From Brevundimonas sp. UBA5713 (GTDB taxonomy: Bacteria > Pseudomonadota > Alphaproteobacteria > Caulobacterales > Caulobacteraceae), in contig NZ_DIGV01000016.1 in assembly GCF_002419815.1 (NCBI RefSeq), forward strand, positions 103,023 to 167,022: 64,000 bases of DNA, written 5' to 3'. Positions 18,465 through 27,627 of this stretch are shown here, piece by piece. The stretch's first letter is position 1; each line of letters opens with the position of its first letter. The notes beneath the pieces were generated by a model. The model ran no database searches, had not been told where the DNA came from, and saw nothing but the letters and a program-made list of their open reading frames with translations. The translations under genes were made by a program, and so were the position numbers.

Positions 18465-20531
18465 TTACTGAACCCGCGACAGAACCACCGGCGGCAGGTT
18501 GCGATCCAGCTCCTCCAGCCAGACCTTGGCCGAGGAATCCGAAGGCGCGCGCCAGTCACCGCGCGGCGACAGCGACCCGCCCGTGACCACCTTGGGCCCG
18601 TTCGGTACCGCCGAGCGCTTGAACTGGCTGGTCTGGAAGAAGCGGATCAGGAATTTGCGCAGCCAGAAGCGGATGGTGTCCAGATCAAAGGTGATCTTTT
18701 CATCTTCAGGCGTGCCCGCGGGCCATTCGCCGCGCGCCGCATCCGACCAAGCCTGATGGGCCAGATAGGCCACCTTGGACGGCACCAGTCCATATCGGCT
18801 GATGTAGAACAAAAAGAAGTCGTTCAGCGCATAGGGGCCCACCGTGCCCTCGGTCGACTGGATCTTGCCATCAGCCCCTGCGGGTACCAGTTCGGGCGAG
18901 ATCTCCGTATCGAGGATGGCGTAAAGCGTCGGGCTAACGGCCTCGCCCACCACCTGTTTGTCGGCTACCCAGCGGATCAGGTGGCGGATCAGAGTCTTCG
19001 CCACACCACCGTTGACGTTGTAGTGGCTCATATGGTCGCCCACGCCATAGGTGGCCCAACCCAGCGCCAGCTCCGACAGATCGCCCGTGCCCAGCACAAA
19101 GCCGTTGTTGTGGTTGGCCAGACGGAACAGATAGTCGGTGCGCAGGCCCGCCTGCACATTTTCAAACGTGATGTCATAGACCGGCTCGCCCTTGGCGAAC
19201 GGGTGGCCGATACCTTCCAGCATGGCACTGGCAGCGGGGCGGATGTCGATCTCGCTGCCCGAAACGCCTAGCGATTTCATCAGGGCCCAGGCGTTGGATT
19301 TGGTACCGTCAGAGGTGGCGAACCCCGGCATGGTGTAGGCCAAAATACCCTCGCGCGGCAGCTCCAGCCGGTCAAAGGCGCGGCAGGCCACCAGCAGGGC
19401 CTGCGTCGAATCCAGACCGCCTGACACCCCGATCACCAGTGTCTTTGAGCCTGTGGCCGTCATACGGCGCATCAGGCCCTGCACCTGAATATTGAAGGCC
19501 TCATAGCAGTCCTGATCGAGGCGCGAGGCGTCGTCCGGCACGAAGGGGAAACGGTCCAGCGGGCGCAGCAGATCGCCCTGCGGACCCTCACCCGCTTCAA
19601 AGGGCACGATGGTGGCGGTCTGGCCCTCAACCCGCGCGCAGTCGGCAAAGGTGCCGTTGCGCAGGCGGTCCAGGCCGATCCGGTCCACGTCCACATCGGC
19701 TACTGTCAGATGGCTGTGCAGCGCGAAGCGCTCGCCCTCGGCCAGCTTGGCTCCCAGTTCGTGGATCGAGGCCTGACCGTCCCAAGCCAGATCGGTCGTG
19801 CTCTCGCCCCAGCCAGAGGCGGCAAACACATAGGCCGACAGGGTGCGGGCCGACTGGCTGGCGCACATCAGGGCGCGGTCTTCGGCCTTGCCGATAACGA
19901 TGTTGGAGGCGGACAGATTGCAAAGGATACGCGCACCGGCCATCGCCGCACGGGTCGACGGCGGTTGCGGTGCCCAGAAATCCTCGCAGATTTCGACCGC
20001 GAAGATAAAGCCCGGACGGTTCACCGCCTCGAACACCAGACCCGGCGCGAAATCGACCCGTTCACCGTTCAGGGTGATGGCGTCTTCGGTGCGGCTGTCG
20101 GCGGGGGCGAACCAGCGCTTTTCATAATATTCGCGGTAGTTGGGCAGATAGGTTTTCGGCACCACGCCCAGCACCTCGCCCCCTGCCATCACCACGGCAC
20201 AGTTGAACAGGCTGTCACCGTGACGGATGGGAGCGCCCACCACCGCCACCAGATCGACTTGCTCGGTCAGGGCCGAAAGGCGCGCGATCTGGTCTTCCAC
20301 CGCATCCAGCAAGGCGGCCTGCATGTGCAGGTCGTCAATGGCATAGGCACTCAAGGACAGTTCGGGAAACACCAGCAGGTCCACGCCCTGCTCTGCCGCC
20401 TTCAGGATCAGCGCCTCGTGCTCATCGCCATTGGCCACCGGATCGGCCACATGGACAACAGGCGTGGCCGCCGCCGTGCGGACGAAGCCATGGGTGGCAG
20501 GCTGATAGAAGGGATGGTCGTATCGGGGCAT
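18465..20531 (-). CDS. nadE: Glutamine-hydrolysing NAD+ synthase
   Basis: 688 aa from ATG 20531. An N-terminal nitrilase-type glutaminase domain (FPELSLSAYAIDD with the catalytic Glu, CEDFWAP with the Cys) channels ammonia to a C-terminal synthetase domain (VIGVSGGLDSTQALL P-loop, GTGDLSELALGW). It converts nicotinate adenine dinucleotide to NAD+. A TTG seven codons upstream is in frame but less likely. It is divergent from ftsY. Confidence 0.96.
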   Translation of the reverse strand: MPRYDHPFYQPATHGFVRTAAATPVVHVADPVANGDEHEALILKAAEQGVDLLVFPELSLSAYAIDDLHMQAALLDAVEDQIARLSALTEQVDLVAVVGAPIRHGDSLFNCAVVMAGGEVLGVVPKTYLPNYREYYEKRWFAPADSRTEDAITLNGERVDFAPGLVFEAVNRPGFIFAVEICEDFWAPQPPSTRAAMAGARILCNLSASNIVIGKAEDRALMCASQSARTLSAYVFAASGWGESTTDLAWDGQASIHELGAKLAEGERFALHSHLTVADVDVDRIGLDRLRNGTFADCARVEGQTATIVPFEAGEGPQGDLLRPLDRFPFVPDDASRLDQDCYEAFNIQVQGLMRRMTATGSKTLVIGVSGGLDSTQALLVACRAFDRLELPREGILAYTMPGFATSDGTKSNAWALMKSLGVSGSEIDIRPAASAMLEGIGHPFAKGEPVYDITFENVQAGLRTDYLFRLANHNNGFVLGTGDLSELALGWATYGVGDHMSHYNVNGGVAKTLIRHLIRWVADKQVVGEAVSPTLYAILDTEISPELVPAGADGKIQSTEGTVGPYALNDFFLFYISRYGLVPSKVAYLAHQAWSDAARGEWPAGTPEDEKITFDLDTIRFWLRKFLIRFFQTSQFKRSAVPNGPKVVTGGSLSPRGDWRAPSDSSAKVWLEELDRNLPPVVLSRVQ

Positions 20532-20618
20532 GACGGGTTTCCGGTGTGCCAATCAATCCTGACTACCCATATAGGTTCGGGCGTGACCTGAGAACCGCTG
20601 TCCGCTAGAGCAGAGTGC

Positions 20619-21554
20619 ATGAGCGATACGCCAAAAAAAGGCTGGTTCCAGCGACTGAGTGCGGGTCTGTCCCGTTCCTCGAAACAGATGACCGATCAGG
20701 TCATCTCGACCTTTGTCAAAGAACCCCTGTCCGAAGACCACCTCGAGCAACTCGAGGAACATCTGATCGAAAGCGATCTGGGGCCGGCCGCGTCGGCTCG
20801 CATCGTGGAGCGTTTCCGCGCCCTGCGGTTCGGCAAGACGTCGGATGAACGCGAGATCAAGGAGGCGCTGGCCGAAGCGGTCGCCGCCGAGCTGTCGCCG
20901 CGTCAGGCGAAGTTTGATCCACTGTCGGGCGACAAACCCTATGTGGTTCTGTTCGTCGGTGTGAATGGCTCGGGCAAGACCACGACGCTGGGCAAGATTG
21001 CCGCCGACCTGACGGCCAAAGGGGCCAAGGTTATGATCGTGGCAGGTGATACCTTCCGCGCGGCCGCCCGCGAACAACTCAAGGTCTGGGCCGACCGTTC
21101 GGGGGCCCTTTTCGAGAGCCGCCGCGACGGGGCCGATGCCGCTGGCCTCGCCTTCGATGCCTATACCAAGGCCAAGGCCGAGGGCTTTGACGTGGTGCTG
21201 ATCGACACCGCAGGCCGTCTTCAGAACAAGTCTGCCCTGATGGACGAACTGCTCAAGATCGTGCGCGTGCTGAAAAAGGTGGATGCCGATGCGCCGCACG
21301 AAACCTTGCTGGTGCTGGATGCCACCGTGGGCCGCAACGCGCTGGAGCAGGAAAAGATTTTTGGCCGCACGGCCTATGTGTCGGGCGTGGTGATGACCAA
21401 GCTGGATGGCACGGCGCGCGGTGGCGTGCTGGTGCCCGTGGCCCAGGCCTCTGACGCCCCCATCAAACTGATCGGCGTAGGCGAAGGCATCGAAGACCTG
21501 CAAGATTTCGACGCTGTCGCCTTCTCACGCTCTCTCGTCGGTCTGGAGGACTGA
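20619..21554 (+). CDS. ftsY: Signal recognition particle receptor FtsY
   Basis: 311 aa. A short N-terminal NG-type helical bundle is followed by the SRP GTPase: GVNGSGKTTTLGKIA P-loop (about residues 112-126), DTAGRLQNK, and TKLDGTARGG. There is no long acidic A domain, as is usual in alphaproteobacteria. FtsY docks SRP-ribosome complexes at the membrane. It is followed six bases later by the yciB-like gene. Confidence 0.97.
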   Translation: MSDTPKKGWFQRLSAGLSRSSKQMTDQVISTFVKEPLSEDHLEQLEEHLIESDLGPAASARIVERFRALRFGKTSDEREIKEALAEAVAAELSPRQAKFDPLSGDKPYVVLFVGVNGSGKTTTLGKIAADLTAKGAKVMIVAGDTFRAAAREQLKVWADRSGALFESRRDGADAAGLAFDAYTKAKAEGFDVVLIDTAGRLQNKSALMDELLKIVRVLKKVDADAPHETLLVLDATVGRNALEQEKIFGRTAYVSGVVMTKLDGTARGGVLVPVAQASDAPIKLIGVGEGIEDLQDFDAVAFSRSLVGLED

Positions 21555-21560
21555 TTTTCC

Positions 21561-22178
21561 ATGGCTGAAACCAAGAAAGCCTCCAACCTGCGTCAGGCGA
21601 TCGATTTCGGTGCCCTGATTGCCTTCATGGGCTCCTATGCCTTCCTGCGTTTCTTCAAGGGACAGGAAAGCAGCGAAGCCCTGATTTCGGCGACATGGGT
21701 TCTGGTCGGGGCCTCGCTGATCGCCCTGATCGCGGGCTGGGTGCTGGAGAAACGTCTGGCACCGCTGCCGCTGTTCAGCGGCCTCTTTGCGCTGGTGTTC
21801 GGCACCCTGACGATCTTCTTCCACGATCCGAACCTGCTGAAAATCAAGATCACCGTCCAGAATCTGGCGCTGGCCACCATTCTTCTGGGCTCGCTGGTCT
21901 TCAACAAGGCGGCGTTCAAATATCTGCTTGGCAGCGCCTTCAACCTGACCGACGCCGGATGGCGCGGCCTGACCCTGCGTTATGGCCTGTTCTTCCTGAC
22001 GGTCGCTATCGTCAATGAAGTGATCTGGCGCACCCAGACCGATGACTTCTGGGTCGCCTTCCGTGGCGGGCTGTGGATGGCGTCTGCCGCCTTTGGCATC
22101 TGGCAGGTCTTCTTCATCATGAAGCATCTGGTGAAGGACGAAGACGAAGTCCCGCCAGTGGAAGGACCCGCTACCTGA
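21561..22178 (+). CDS. Inner-membrane septation protein YciB/IspZ family
   Basis: 205 aa, five to six membrane segments. Family motifs are FGALIAFMGSYAFLRFF, LPLFSGLFALVFGTLTIFFHDP and LRYGLFFLTVAIVNEVIWR. YciB affects cell-envelope synthesis and division. It is probably in one transcript with ftsY (six-base gap) and ends at a strong terminator. Confidence 0.92.
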   Translation: MAETKKASNLRQAIDFGALIAFMGSYAFLRFFKGQESSEALISATWVLVGASLIALIAGWVLEKRLAPLPLFSGLFALVFGTLTIFFHDPNLLKIKITVQNLALATILLGSLVFNKAAFKYLLGSAFNLTDAGWRGLTLRYGLFFLTVAIVNEVIWRTQTDDFWVAFRGGLWMASAAFGIWQVFFIMKHLVKDEDEVPPVEGPAT

Positions 22179-22183
22179 CATCC

Positions 22184-22220
22184 AAACGGCCCGCGCTTCC
22201 CCGCCCGGGCCGTTTTCTTT
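22184..22220 (+). terminator. Intrinsic terminator of ftsY-yciB
   Basis: A perfect 10-bp stem (22184-22193 with 22206-22215) and TTTTCTTTT tract start six bases after the yciB stop. Confidence 0.88.
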
Positions 22221-22322
22221 TCCGCCGACGCGCCAAGTTTATAAAAGCTGACGTCATTGTGTCGTCAAAGCATAAAAGGCGAATGTTACCGCCGTTATCC
22301 ACCCTAGGGGGAGACAGCGCGC

Positions 22323-22907
22323 ATGAGTAAAGCGGCAAAAAACCAAGGCGGACTGCAAAGCTCGCCCAGCCATCTGATCCACCGCGCCCTACAGTTGGCG
22401 CTGGATATCTATAACGAAGAATCCGCTGCCTCTAGCCTGACACAACGCCAGTTCGCCGTGCTCGAGGCCGCCTCTCATAATGCCGGCCTGACACAGACCG
22501 ATCTGGTCAAGGCCACCGGCATTGACCGCTCTACGCTGGCCGATCTCGTCGCGCGTATGACGGCCAAGGGCCTGTTGATGCGGGAGCGTTCGGTACTGGA
22601 TGCCCGCGCCATGACGGTCAAGGTGTCCGAAGAAGGTCTGGCCGCGCTGGAAGCTGCCCGTCCGTGTGTGGCGGCAGCAGACAAGCGGATTTTGGCCCTT
22701 TTGCCCAAGTCACGCCGCGACAGCTTCCTCGAGATTCTGAGCCTTCTGGCCCAAACCGCCGACATGGCCCCCGAACAGGCCAAGCTGGAAGCCAAGGCAG
22801 CCAAGAAAGCGGCCAAGGAAGCGCGCAGGGCCGAAAAACTGGCCCGCAAGCTGGCCGATCCCGAAGCCAAGAAGATCAAAAAGGCCCCCAAGAAAAAGGC
22901 GGCCTGA
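22323..22907 (+). CDS. MarR-family regulator with Lys/Ala-rich C-terminal tail
   Basis: 194 aa. The winged-helix MarR core spans about residues 15-145: LTQRQFAVLEAA, GLTQTDLVKATGIDRSTLADLVARM, wing ERSVLDARAMTVKVSEEG. Residues about 145-194 form a highly basic Lys/Ala/Glu tail (KKAAKEARRAEK, KKIKKAPKKK) that resembles histone-H1-like sequences and would add nonspecific DNA affinity. GGGGGAGACAGC lies upstream of the ATG. Target unknown. Confidence 0.88.
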   Translation: MSKAAKNQGGLQSSPSHLIHRALQLALDIYNEESAASSLTQRQFAVLEAASHNAGLTQTDLVKATGIDRSTLADLVARMTAKGLLMRERSVLDARAMTVKVSEEGLAALEAARPCVAAADKRILALLPKSRRDSFLEILSLLAQTADMAPEQAKLEAKAAKKAAKEARRAEKLARKLADPEAKKIKKAPKKKAA

Positions 22908-22914
22908 CCCCTCG

Positions 22915-23154
22915 TCAGATACGAATGTCCAGCAGGCTGCCGGGGCGCATGCGGCTACGGTCTACCGGCTCTGCAGGGGCTTGGGCGACCGCTTCGGGTG
23001 CCGTTCCGATAGCCGGTGCCAATGACGACGGACGGAAAAAGGCGGCCTGCGCTTCACGCAGGGCCTTGGCCGGAGTGGCCAGTCCCGGTCCCCTCGCTCC
23101 CGCACCCTGAGGCGCTGGCGGAAAGACCGGACGATCTGTGACAATCGCCGTCAT
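22915..23154 (-). CDS. Small hypothetical protein ending RPGSLLDIRI
   Basis: 79 aa, Ala/Pro-rich, no membrane segment. The C-terminus MRPGSLLDIRI and the central LREAQAAFFRP look like a conserved short alphaproteobacterial protein, but I cannot name a family. The stop is only a few bases from the stop of the convergent MarR gene. Confidence 0.55.
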   Translation of the reverse strand: MTAIVTDRPVFPPAPQGAGARGPGLATPAKALREAQAAFFRPSSLAPAIGTAPEAVAQAPAEPVDRSRMRPGSLLDIRI

Positions 23155-23216
23155 GGGCCAAGCTTGGCCTGGAGGGCTCTAAATTATGGTTAACAGCCGT
23201 AAACCCTGTTTCGGGT

Positions 23217-23774
23217 TTAGTGGCTGTCGGCCTCCAGCGCGGTCAGAATGGTCTGAACCTGATCCTCATTCAGGATCGGACCGCTGATCTTGGCCTTGAT
23301 CACCCCATAGGCGTCGACGACAAAGGTTTCCGGCACACCCGAGACGCCAAGATCCAGACCGGCGCGCCCTTCGCGGTCCACCATCACCAGATCGAACGGA
23401 TCACCCAGCTCATCCAGAAAAGCGCGGGTTTTGACCGGATCATCCTTATAGGCCACGCCCAGCACTTTGATGCCGCGTGCTTCGAGCGCCAACAGCTGGG
23501 GGTGCTCCAGACGGCACGGCGCGCACCAGCTGGCAAACAGGTTCAGCACCATGGGCTTGCCCACGGCGGCAGTCTTCAGATCAAGCTGGCTGTCGGAAGC
23601 CTTGTCGCCGTCCAGCAGCGGCAGGACGGTCAGCGGCAGTTCCTGTCCGACCATGGCGTCAGGGCGATATTCCGCCCCCTGCCCCGTCGAGGACATGCGG
23701 TTCATCTGCACGGCCAGAAACACGGCCAGAACAATCAGCGCCGCAATCGGCAAAATGGCGAACCAGCGGTTCAT
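23217..23774 (-). CDS. ccmG: Thiol:disulfide interchange protein CcmG/DsbE
   Basis: 185 aa. One N-terminal membrane anchor (residues about 5-23) is followed by a periplasmic thioredoxin fold with NLFASWCAPCRLEHP (Cys84, Cys87) and the family GVPETFVVDAYG. CcmG reduces apocytochrome c cysteines for heme ligation. Its ATG overlaps the ccmD stop by four bases (ATGA). Confidence 0.95.
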   Translation of the reverse strand: MNRWFAILPIAALIVLAVFLAVQMNRMSSTGQGAEYRPDAMVGQELPLTVLPLLDGDKASDSQLDLKTAAVGKPMVLNLFASWCAPCRLEHPQLLALEARGIKVLGVAYKDDPVKTRAFLDELGDPFDLVMVDREGRAGLDLGVSGVPETFVVDAYGVIKAKISGPILNEDQVQTILTALEADSH

Positions 23775-23929
23775 TTGCGGGCCCGCTCGGCCTCGAGGCG
23801 GGCCAGTTCACGCTTCCAATAGCGGCCCGAGGCCACCGCGCGCACGCACAGTCCGGCCAGCACCACCGCCGTCACACCCCACGCGGGCCAGATGAAGGCT
23901 GAATACGGGCTCATATCGAAGTCGAACAT
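23771..23929 (-). CDS. ccmD: Heme exporter protein CcmD
   Basis: 52 aa: MFDFDMSPYSAFIWPAWG, one membrane helix (VTAVVLAGLCVRAVA), then a basic cytoplasmic tail RYWKRELARLEAERARK. This is the standard CcmD layout. CcmD holds CcmC to CcmE in heme delivery. It lies between ccmC and ccmG and overlaps ccmG by four bases. Confidence 0.9.
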   Translation of the reverse strand: MFDFDMSPYSAFIWPAWGVTAVVLAGLCVRAVASGRYWKRELARLEAERARK

Positions 23930-23942
23930 CGGTCCTCTCCAA

Positions 23943-24662
23943 TCAGGCGTTTAAAGCGGCTCGGGCGCGCAGGGCGACAACTCGGCGGCGACGCACTTCG
24001 GTGCGGATAGCCGTCAGCCACAGGGCCCCGAACAGAAACCCATAGGCCGCCAGCATGGTCAGGGTCGCGGGCAGGAAGGCCGGATCAATACTGGTGCCGC
24101 CCGAGCGGATCAGCGAGGCAGGCTGATGCAGCGTATTCCACCAATCGACCGAGAATTTCACGATGGGCAGGTTGATCAAGCCCACCATGCCCAGCACGGC
24201 TGCGGCTTTTGATGCCTTCTGTTCGTCATCGATCGAAGCGCGCAGAGCCATATAGCCAATGTAGAACAGGAACAGCACCAGCACCGAGGTCAGGCGCGCA
24301 TCCCACACCCACCACGTACCCCACATAGGCTTGCCCCACAGCGATCCGGTGATCAGGGCCAGCGCCGTGAGAGCCGCTCCCGGCAGGGCCGCGGCACGCG
24401 CGGCGGCATCGGCCAGCGCATGGCGAAACACCAGCGCAAAGAAGCTGGACACACCCAAGGCGCCATAGGCTGCCAATCCCCAGATAGCCGCGGGGATATG
24501 GATGAACATGATGCGGACGGTGTCGCCCTGCTGATAGTCCTGCGGCGCGGCAAAGCTGAGCGCTGTCCCCACGGCCAGACCGCCGAGGGCCAGAACCCAC
24601 AGCACCGGCACAATCGGGCCGGTGAAGCGCATGAAACGATCAGGATTGGCGAGACCAAACAT
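23943..24662 (-). CDS. ccmC: Heme exporter protein CcmC
   Basis: 239 aa, six membrane helices. The periplasmic tryptophan-rich heme-handling motif WGTWWVWDARLTS is about residues 122-134, with flanking His residues in MFIHIPAA and NTLHQPAS. CcmC loads heme on CcmE during cytochrome c maturation. ccmA and ccmB are not directly upstream here; an adenosine kinase-like gene and a terminator are. Confidence 0.95.
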   Translation of the reverse strand: MFGLANPDRFMRFTGPIVPVLWVLALGGLAVGTALSFAAPQDYQQGDTVRIMFIHIPAAIWGLAAYGALGVSSFFALVFRHALADAAARAAALPGAALTALALITGSLWGKPMWGTWWVWDARLTSVLVLFLFYIGYMALRASIDDEQKASKAAAVLGMVGLINLPIVKFSVDWWNTLHQPASLIRSGGTSIDPAFLPATLTMLAAYGFLFGALWLTAIRTEVRRRRVVALRARAALNA

Positions 24663-24704
24663 GTCCGCCGATTACGCGGACCTGAGCCAGACAGCAAGAG
24701 GACG

Positions 24705-24740
24705 CAAAAAAGGCGGGCGTTTCATCACACCCGCCTTTTC
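24705..24740. terminator. Terminator between the adenosine kinase-like gene and ccmC
   Basis: A 10-bp stem (24708-24717 with 24730-24739) flanked by A- and T-runs on the two sides. On the minus strand the U-tract follows directly, six bases after the kinase stop. Confidence 0.85.
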
Positions 24741-24745
24741 AAATC

Positions 24746-25756
24746 TTAAAGCGTCAGGCCCTTTTCCGTGGCCAGATCGGACAGCCTGACCTGAGGGCGC
24801 GGTCCCCAGTGGGCAATCACTTCGGAAGCAGCCAGAGAGCCCAGCTTGCCTGCGTCTTCCAGCGACAGACCACGGGCCAGACCCAGCAGGAAACCGGCGG
24901 CGTACTGGTCACCGGCACCGGTGGTGTCCAGTACCTTTTCAACCGGATAGGTCTGGATCGAGACGCGCTGCTCGCCAGCAATGACGACCGAGCCCTTTTC
25001 ACCGCAGGTCACGGCGGCGATGTCGACGATGGCGGCCAGTTGGTCGGCACCGGCGTTAAAGTCTTCGGTTTCGAACAGCGCGGCCAGTTCAGCCTCATTA
25101 GCCAGAACGATGTCGGCAGACGACTTGATAAAGTCCAGCAGTTCGGCGCGCCAGCGGTGCACCACAAAGCTGTCCGACAGGGTGATGGCTACCTTGCGGC
25201 CCGCCTTGTGCGCGGCAGCGGCAGCAGCTTCGAAAGCCGCGCGGGCCGGAGCCGGATCGAACAGATAGCCTTCCAGATAGACAATAGCGCTGTCACCGAT
25301 CAGGGCGGCGTCGATATCGTCTACGGTCAGCTGATTGGCGGCACCCAGATAGGTGCACATGGTGCGCTGGCCATCGTCGGTGACGTTGATCAGGCAACGG
25401 CCGGTACCGGCACCGCCCTCCAGTTCCGGCGTGTCGAAATGCACACCGCCGGCGCGGATGTCGTGAGCGAACACCTCGCCCAACTGGTCCTTGGCGATTT
25501 TGCCGATATAGGCCGCGCGACCACCATAGGAGGCGACGCCAGCCACCGTATTGCCGGCCGATCCGCCCGAGGCTTCGACGCCCGGTGCCATATCGGCATA
25601 CAGGGCTGCGCTCTGGTCTTCGTCCACCAGCTGCATCGAGCCGGAGACAAGACCGCGCTGGGTCAGGAAGGCCTCGTCACACGGTGCCAGCACATCGACA
25701 ATGGCATTGCCGACGGCCAGAACGTCGAAACGGGCGGAAGAAGAAGATTGGGTCAT
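24746..25756 (-). CDS. Adenosine kinase-like PfkB carbohydrate kinase
   Basis: 336 aa from ATG 25756 (MTQSSSSARFDVLAVGNAIVDV). Ribokinase/PfkB fold with GGSAGNTVAGVASYGG near the N-terminus and the C-terminal signature DTTGAGDQYAAGFL with the catalytic Asp. Overall closest in style to alphaproteobacterial adenosine kinases, which make AMP from adenosine. The longer reading frame to 25801 lacks family similarity. Confidence 0.9.
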   Translation of the reverse strand: MTQSSSSARFDVLAVGNAIVDVLAPCDEAFLTQRGLVSGSMQLVDEDQSAALYADMAPGVEASGGSAGNTVAGVASYGGRAAYIGKIAKDQLGEVFAHDIRAGGVHFDTPELEGGAGTGRCLINVTDDGQRTMCTYLGAANQLTVDDIDAALIGDSAIVYLEGYLFDPAPARAAFEAAAAAAHKAGRKVAITLSDSFVVHRWRAELLDFIKSSADIVLANEAELAALFETEDFNAGADQLAAIVDIAAVTCGEKGSVVIAGEQRVSIQTYPVEKVLDTTGAGDQYAAGFLLGLARGLSLEDAGKLGSLAASEVIAHWGPRPQVRLSDLATEKGLTL

Positions 25757-25844
25757 GGAACGTCCCTTAGCGGCACGTTTCGCGGCACGCCACAGGCGCA
25801 AAATGAAATTTTCAATTCCCTGAACACCAGATCATAAAGCGGCC

Positions 25845-26741
25845 ATGGCCCAGCTTCTTGTACTGACTCCCGCCCCCGATGATCCGTCCTATGCGTCGCA
25901 ATGGCCTATGGTACTGGAAAGACTGAAAGAAGCCCTGCAACCCGCGGGCTTTCAGGTCGCCGCCTCGCCATGGACCGACTATGTGACCTCGGTCGAGGGG
26001 CTGGAATCCTATGACCTGATTTTGCCGCTGTTGGTGTGGGGATACTACACAGATTACGAGGCATGGCAGGCGGCGCTGGACCTGTGGGCCGCAAAGGGCC
26101 TGCCTGTCGCCAATCCGGCCGAGACGCTGAAATGGAACTCCGACAAGGCCTATTTGAAAGGACTGGCCGAGGCGGGCGTGCCCATGGCCGAAACCCTGTT
26201 TGTCGAGCAGGTGACCCACAATGATCTGGCCGAGGCGTTTGATCGTCTGGGCACCGACACCGTGATCGTCAAACCCACCATATCGGCGGGGGCATGGCGC
26301 ACACTGCGCCTGCAACGCTGTGATGATCTGAACGCGGCCTTGAGTGACGCCCCGCAAGGCGCGGCGATGATCCAAGCCTATCTGCCGTCCATCGAGACCG
26401 AGGGCGAGACTTCCCTTCTGTTCTTTGGCGGCGCGCTCAGCCATGTGGTGAACAAGCGCCCCGGCAGCGAGGGCGAGTTCCGCATCCAGTCTCAATATGG
26501 CGGTCGCTACCAGGCCCTGCCGCAAGCGCCCAAGGGCGCGCTGGCACTGGCCGAACAGGTATTGGGTCAGTTCGATGACGACCTGCTCTATGCGCGCATC
26601 GACATGACCCGCACCGCCGAAGGCGATTGGGTGTTGATGGAGGCCGAACTGGTGGAGCCTGATTTCTACCTGTCGGCCGATCCCGCAGCCGGAGCGCGCT
26701 TTGCCGCCGCCGTACAGGCGCGGATCAACCGGCGAAGCTAG
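25845..26741 (+). CDS. ATP-grasp protein (DcsG-like)
   Basis: 298 aa. The ATP-grasp core has VIVKPTISAGAWRT (about residues 142-155), a hinge QAYLPSIETEGETSLLFFGG and a metal-binding YARIDMTRT...LMEAELVEPD. This matches the family around DcsG of cycloserine biosynthesis and RimK-like ligases. It should form an amide or similar bond using ATP; the substrate is unknown. The stop overlaps the end of nth by 17 bp. Confidence 0.85.
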   Translation: MAQLLVLTPAPDDPSYASQWPMVLERLKEALQPAGFQVAASPWTDYVTSVEGLESYDLILPLLVWGYYTDYEAWQAALDLWAAKGLPVANPAETLKWNSDKAYLKGLAEAGVPMAETLFVEQVTHNDLAEAFDRLGTDTVIVKPTISAGAWRTLRLQRCDDLNAALSDAPQGAAMIQAYLPSIETEGETSLLFFGGALSHVVNKRPGSEGEFRIQSQYGGRYQALPQAPKGALALAEQVLGQFDDDLLYARIDMTRTAEGDWVLMEAELVEPDFYLSADPAAGARFAAAVQARINRRS

Positions 26742-27480
26742 CCCGCGAAGGGCAAATGTCCGCCAGCACGCAGGCGCTGCATTTGGGCCTTTGGGCCAGA
26801 CAGGTGTAGCGCCCGTGCAGGATCAGCCAGTGATGGGCCTTGGCCAGCCATTTCCTAGGCACCACCTGATGCAGTTGGTCCTCCACCTTGTCCGGCGTGG
26901 ATCCATTGGCCAACCCCAGCCGGTGCGAGACGCGGAACACATGGGTGTCGACAGCAATGGCCGGCTCGATGCCCAGTTCGTTCAAAACCACACTGGCGGT
27001 CTTGCGACCCACGCCCGGCAGCGCCTGTAGATCCTTGCGGTTCAGGGGTACCTCGCCCCTGTGCTGGTTCACCAGCATACGGGCCGCCGCGATCACATTC
27101 TTGGCCTTGGTACGATAAAGGCCGATGGAGGCGATGTAGGGGATCAGCCCCTCCTCGCCCAAGGCCAGCATTTTTTCGGGCGTATCGGCCACGGCAAACA
27201 GGGCCTTGGTCGCCTTATTGACCCCCACGTCGGTCGCCTGTGCCGACAGGGCCACCGCCACCACCAGCGTATAGGGGTTCACAAAGTCCAGCTCGGTCTT
27301 GGGCTCGGGCATGATGGCCGACAGGCGCTCAAACACCGTCTCCACCTTGGTTCTGCTCGGCGGCCAGCGCACGATCACACCGACAGGTGCCTTCTTGGGT
27401 TGTCGCGATTTGCGCACAGGCGTGGTCGGCGTCAGAGCGGCACGGGCCACACGCGAGGCTGGACGTTTGCTGTCGGTCAT
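26725..27480 (-). CDS. nth: Endonuclease III
   Basis: 251 aa from ATG 27480. HhH-GPD fold: LQALPGVGRKTASVVL with the catalytic Lys, AVDTHVFRV with the Asp, and a C-terminal [4Fe-4S] motif C-x6-C-x2-C-x5-C (CLAQRPKCSACVLADIC). It removes oxidised pyrimidines from DNA. A basic N-terminal extension of about 35 residues is unusual in length but common in GC-rich bacteria. Confidence 0.96.
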   Translation of the reverse strand: MTDSKRPASRVARAALTPTTPVRKSRQPKKAPVGVIVRWPPSRTKVETVFERLSAIMPEPKTELDFVNPYTLVVAVALSAQATDVGVNKATKALFAVADTPEKMLALGEEGLIPYIASIGLYRTKAKNVIAAARMLVNQHRGEVPLNRKDLQALPGVGRKTASVVLNELGIEPAIAVDTHVFRVSHRLGLANGSTPDKVEDQLHQVVPRKWLAKAHHWLILHGRYTCLAQRPKCSACVLADICPSRASFAG

Positions 27481-27627
27481 GGCCCTGCCTTGGCTTCGAT
27501 TTCGGGCCAAGGCAAGCCCTGCCTGAAAGACAGAGTGATCGCCGTTTCAGGCGTGACCTGCACAAGTCTATTGATTTTTAGACGTATGGGTCCATTTTTC
27601 GATGACAAATTGTCGCGGATCCTCCTC

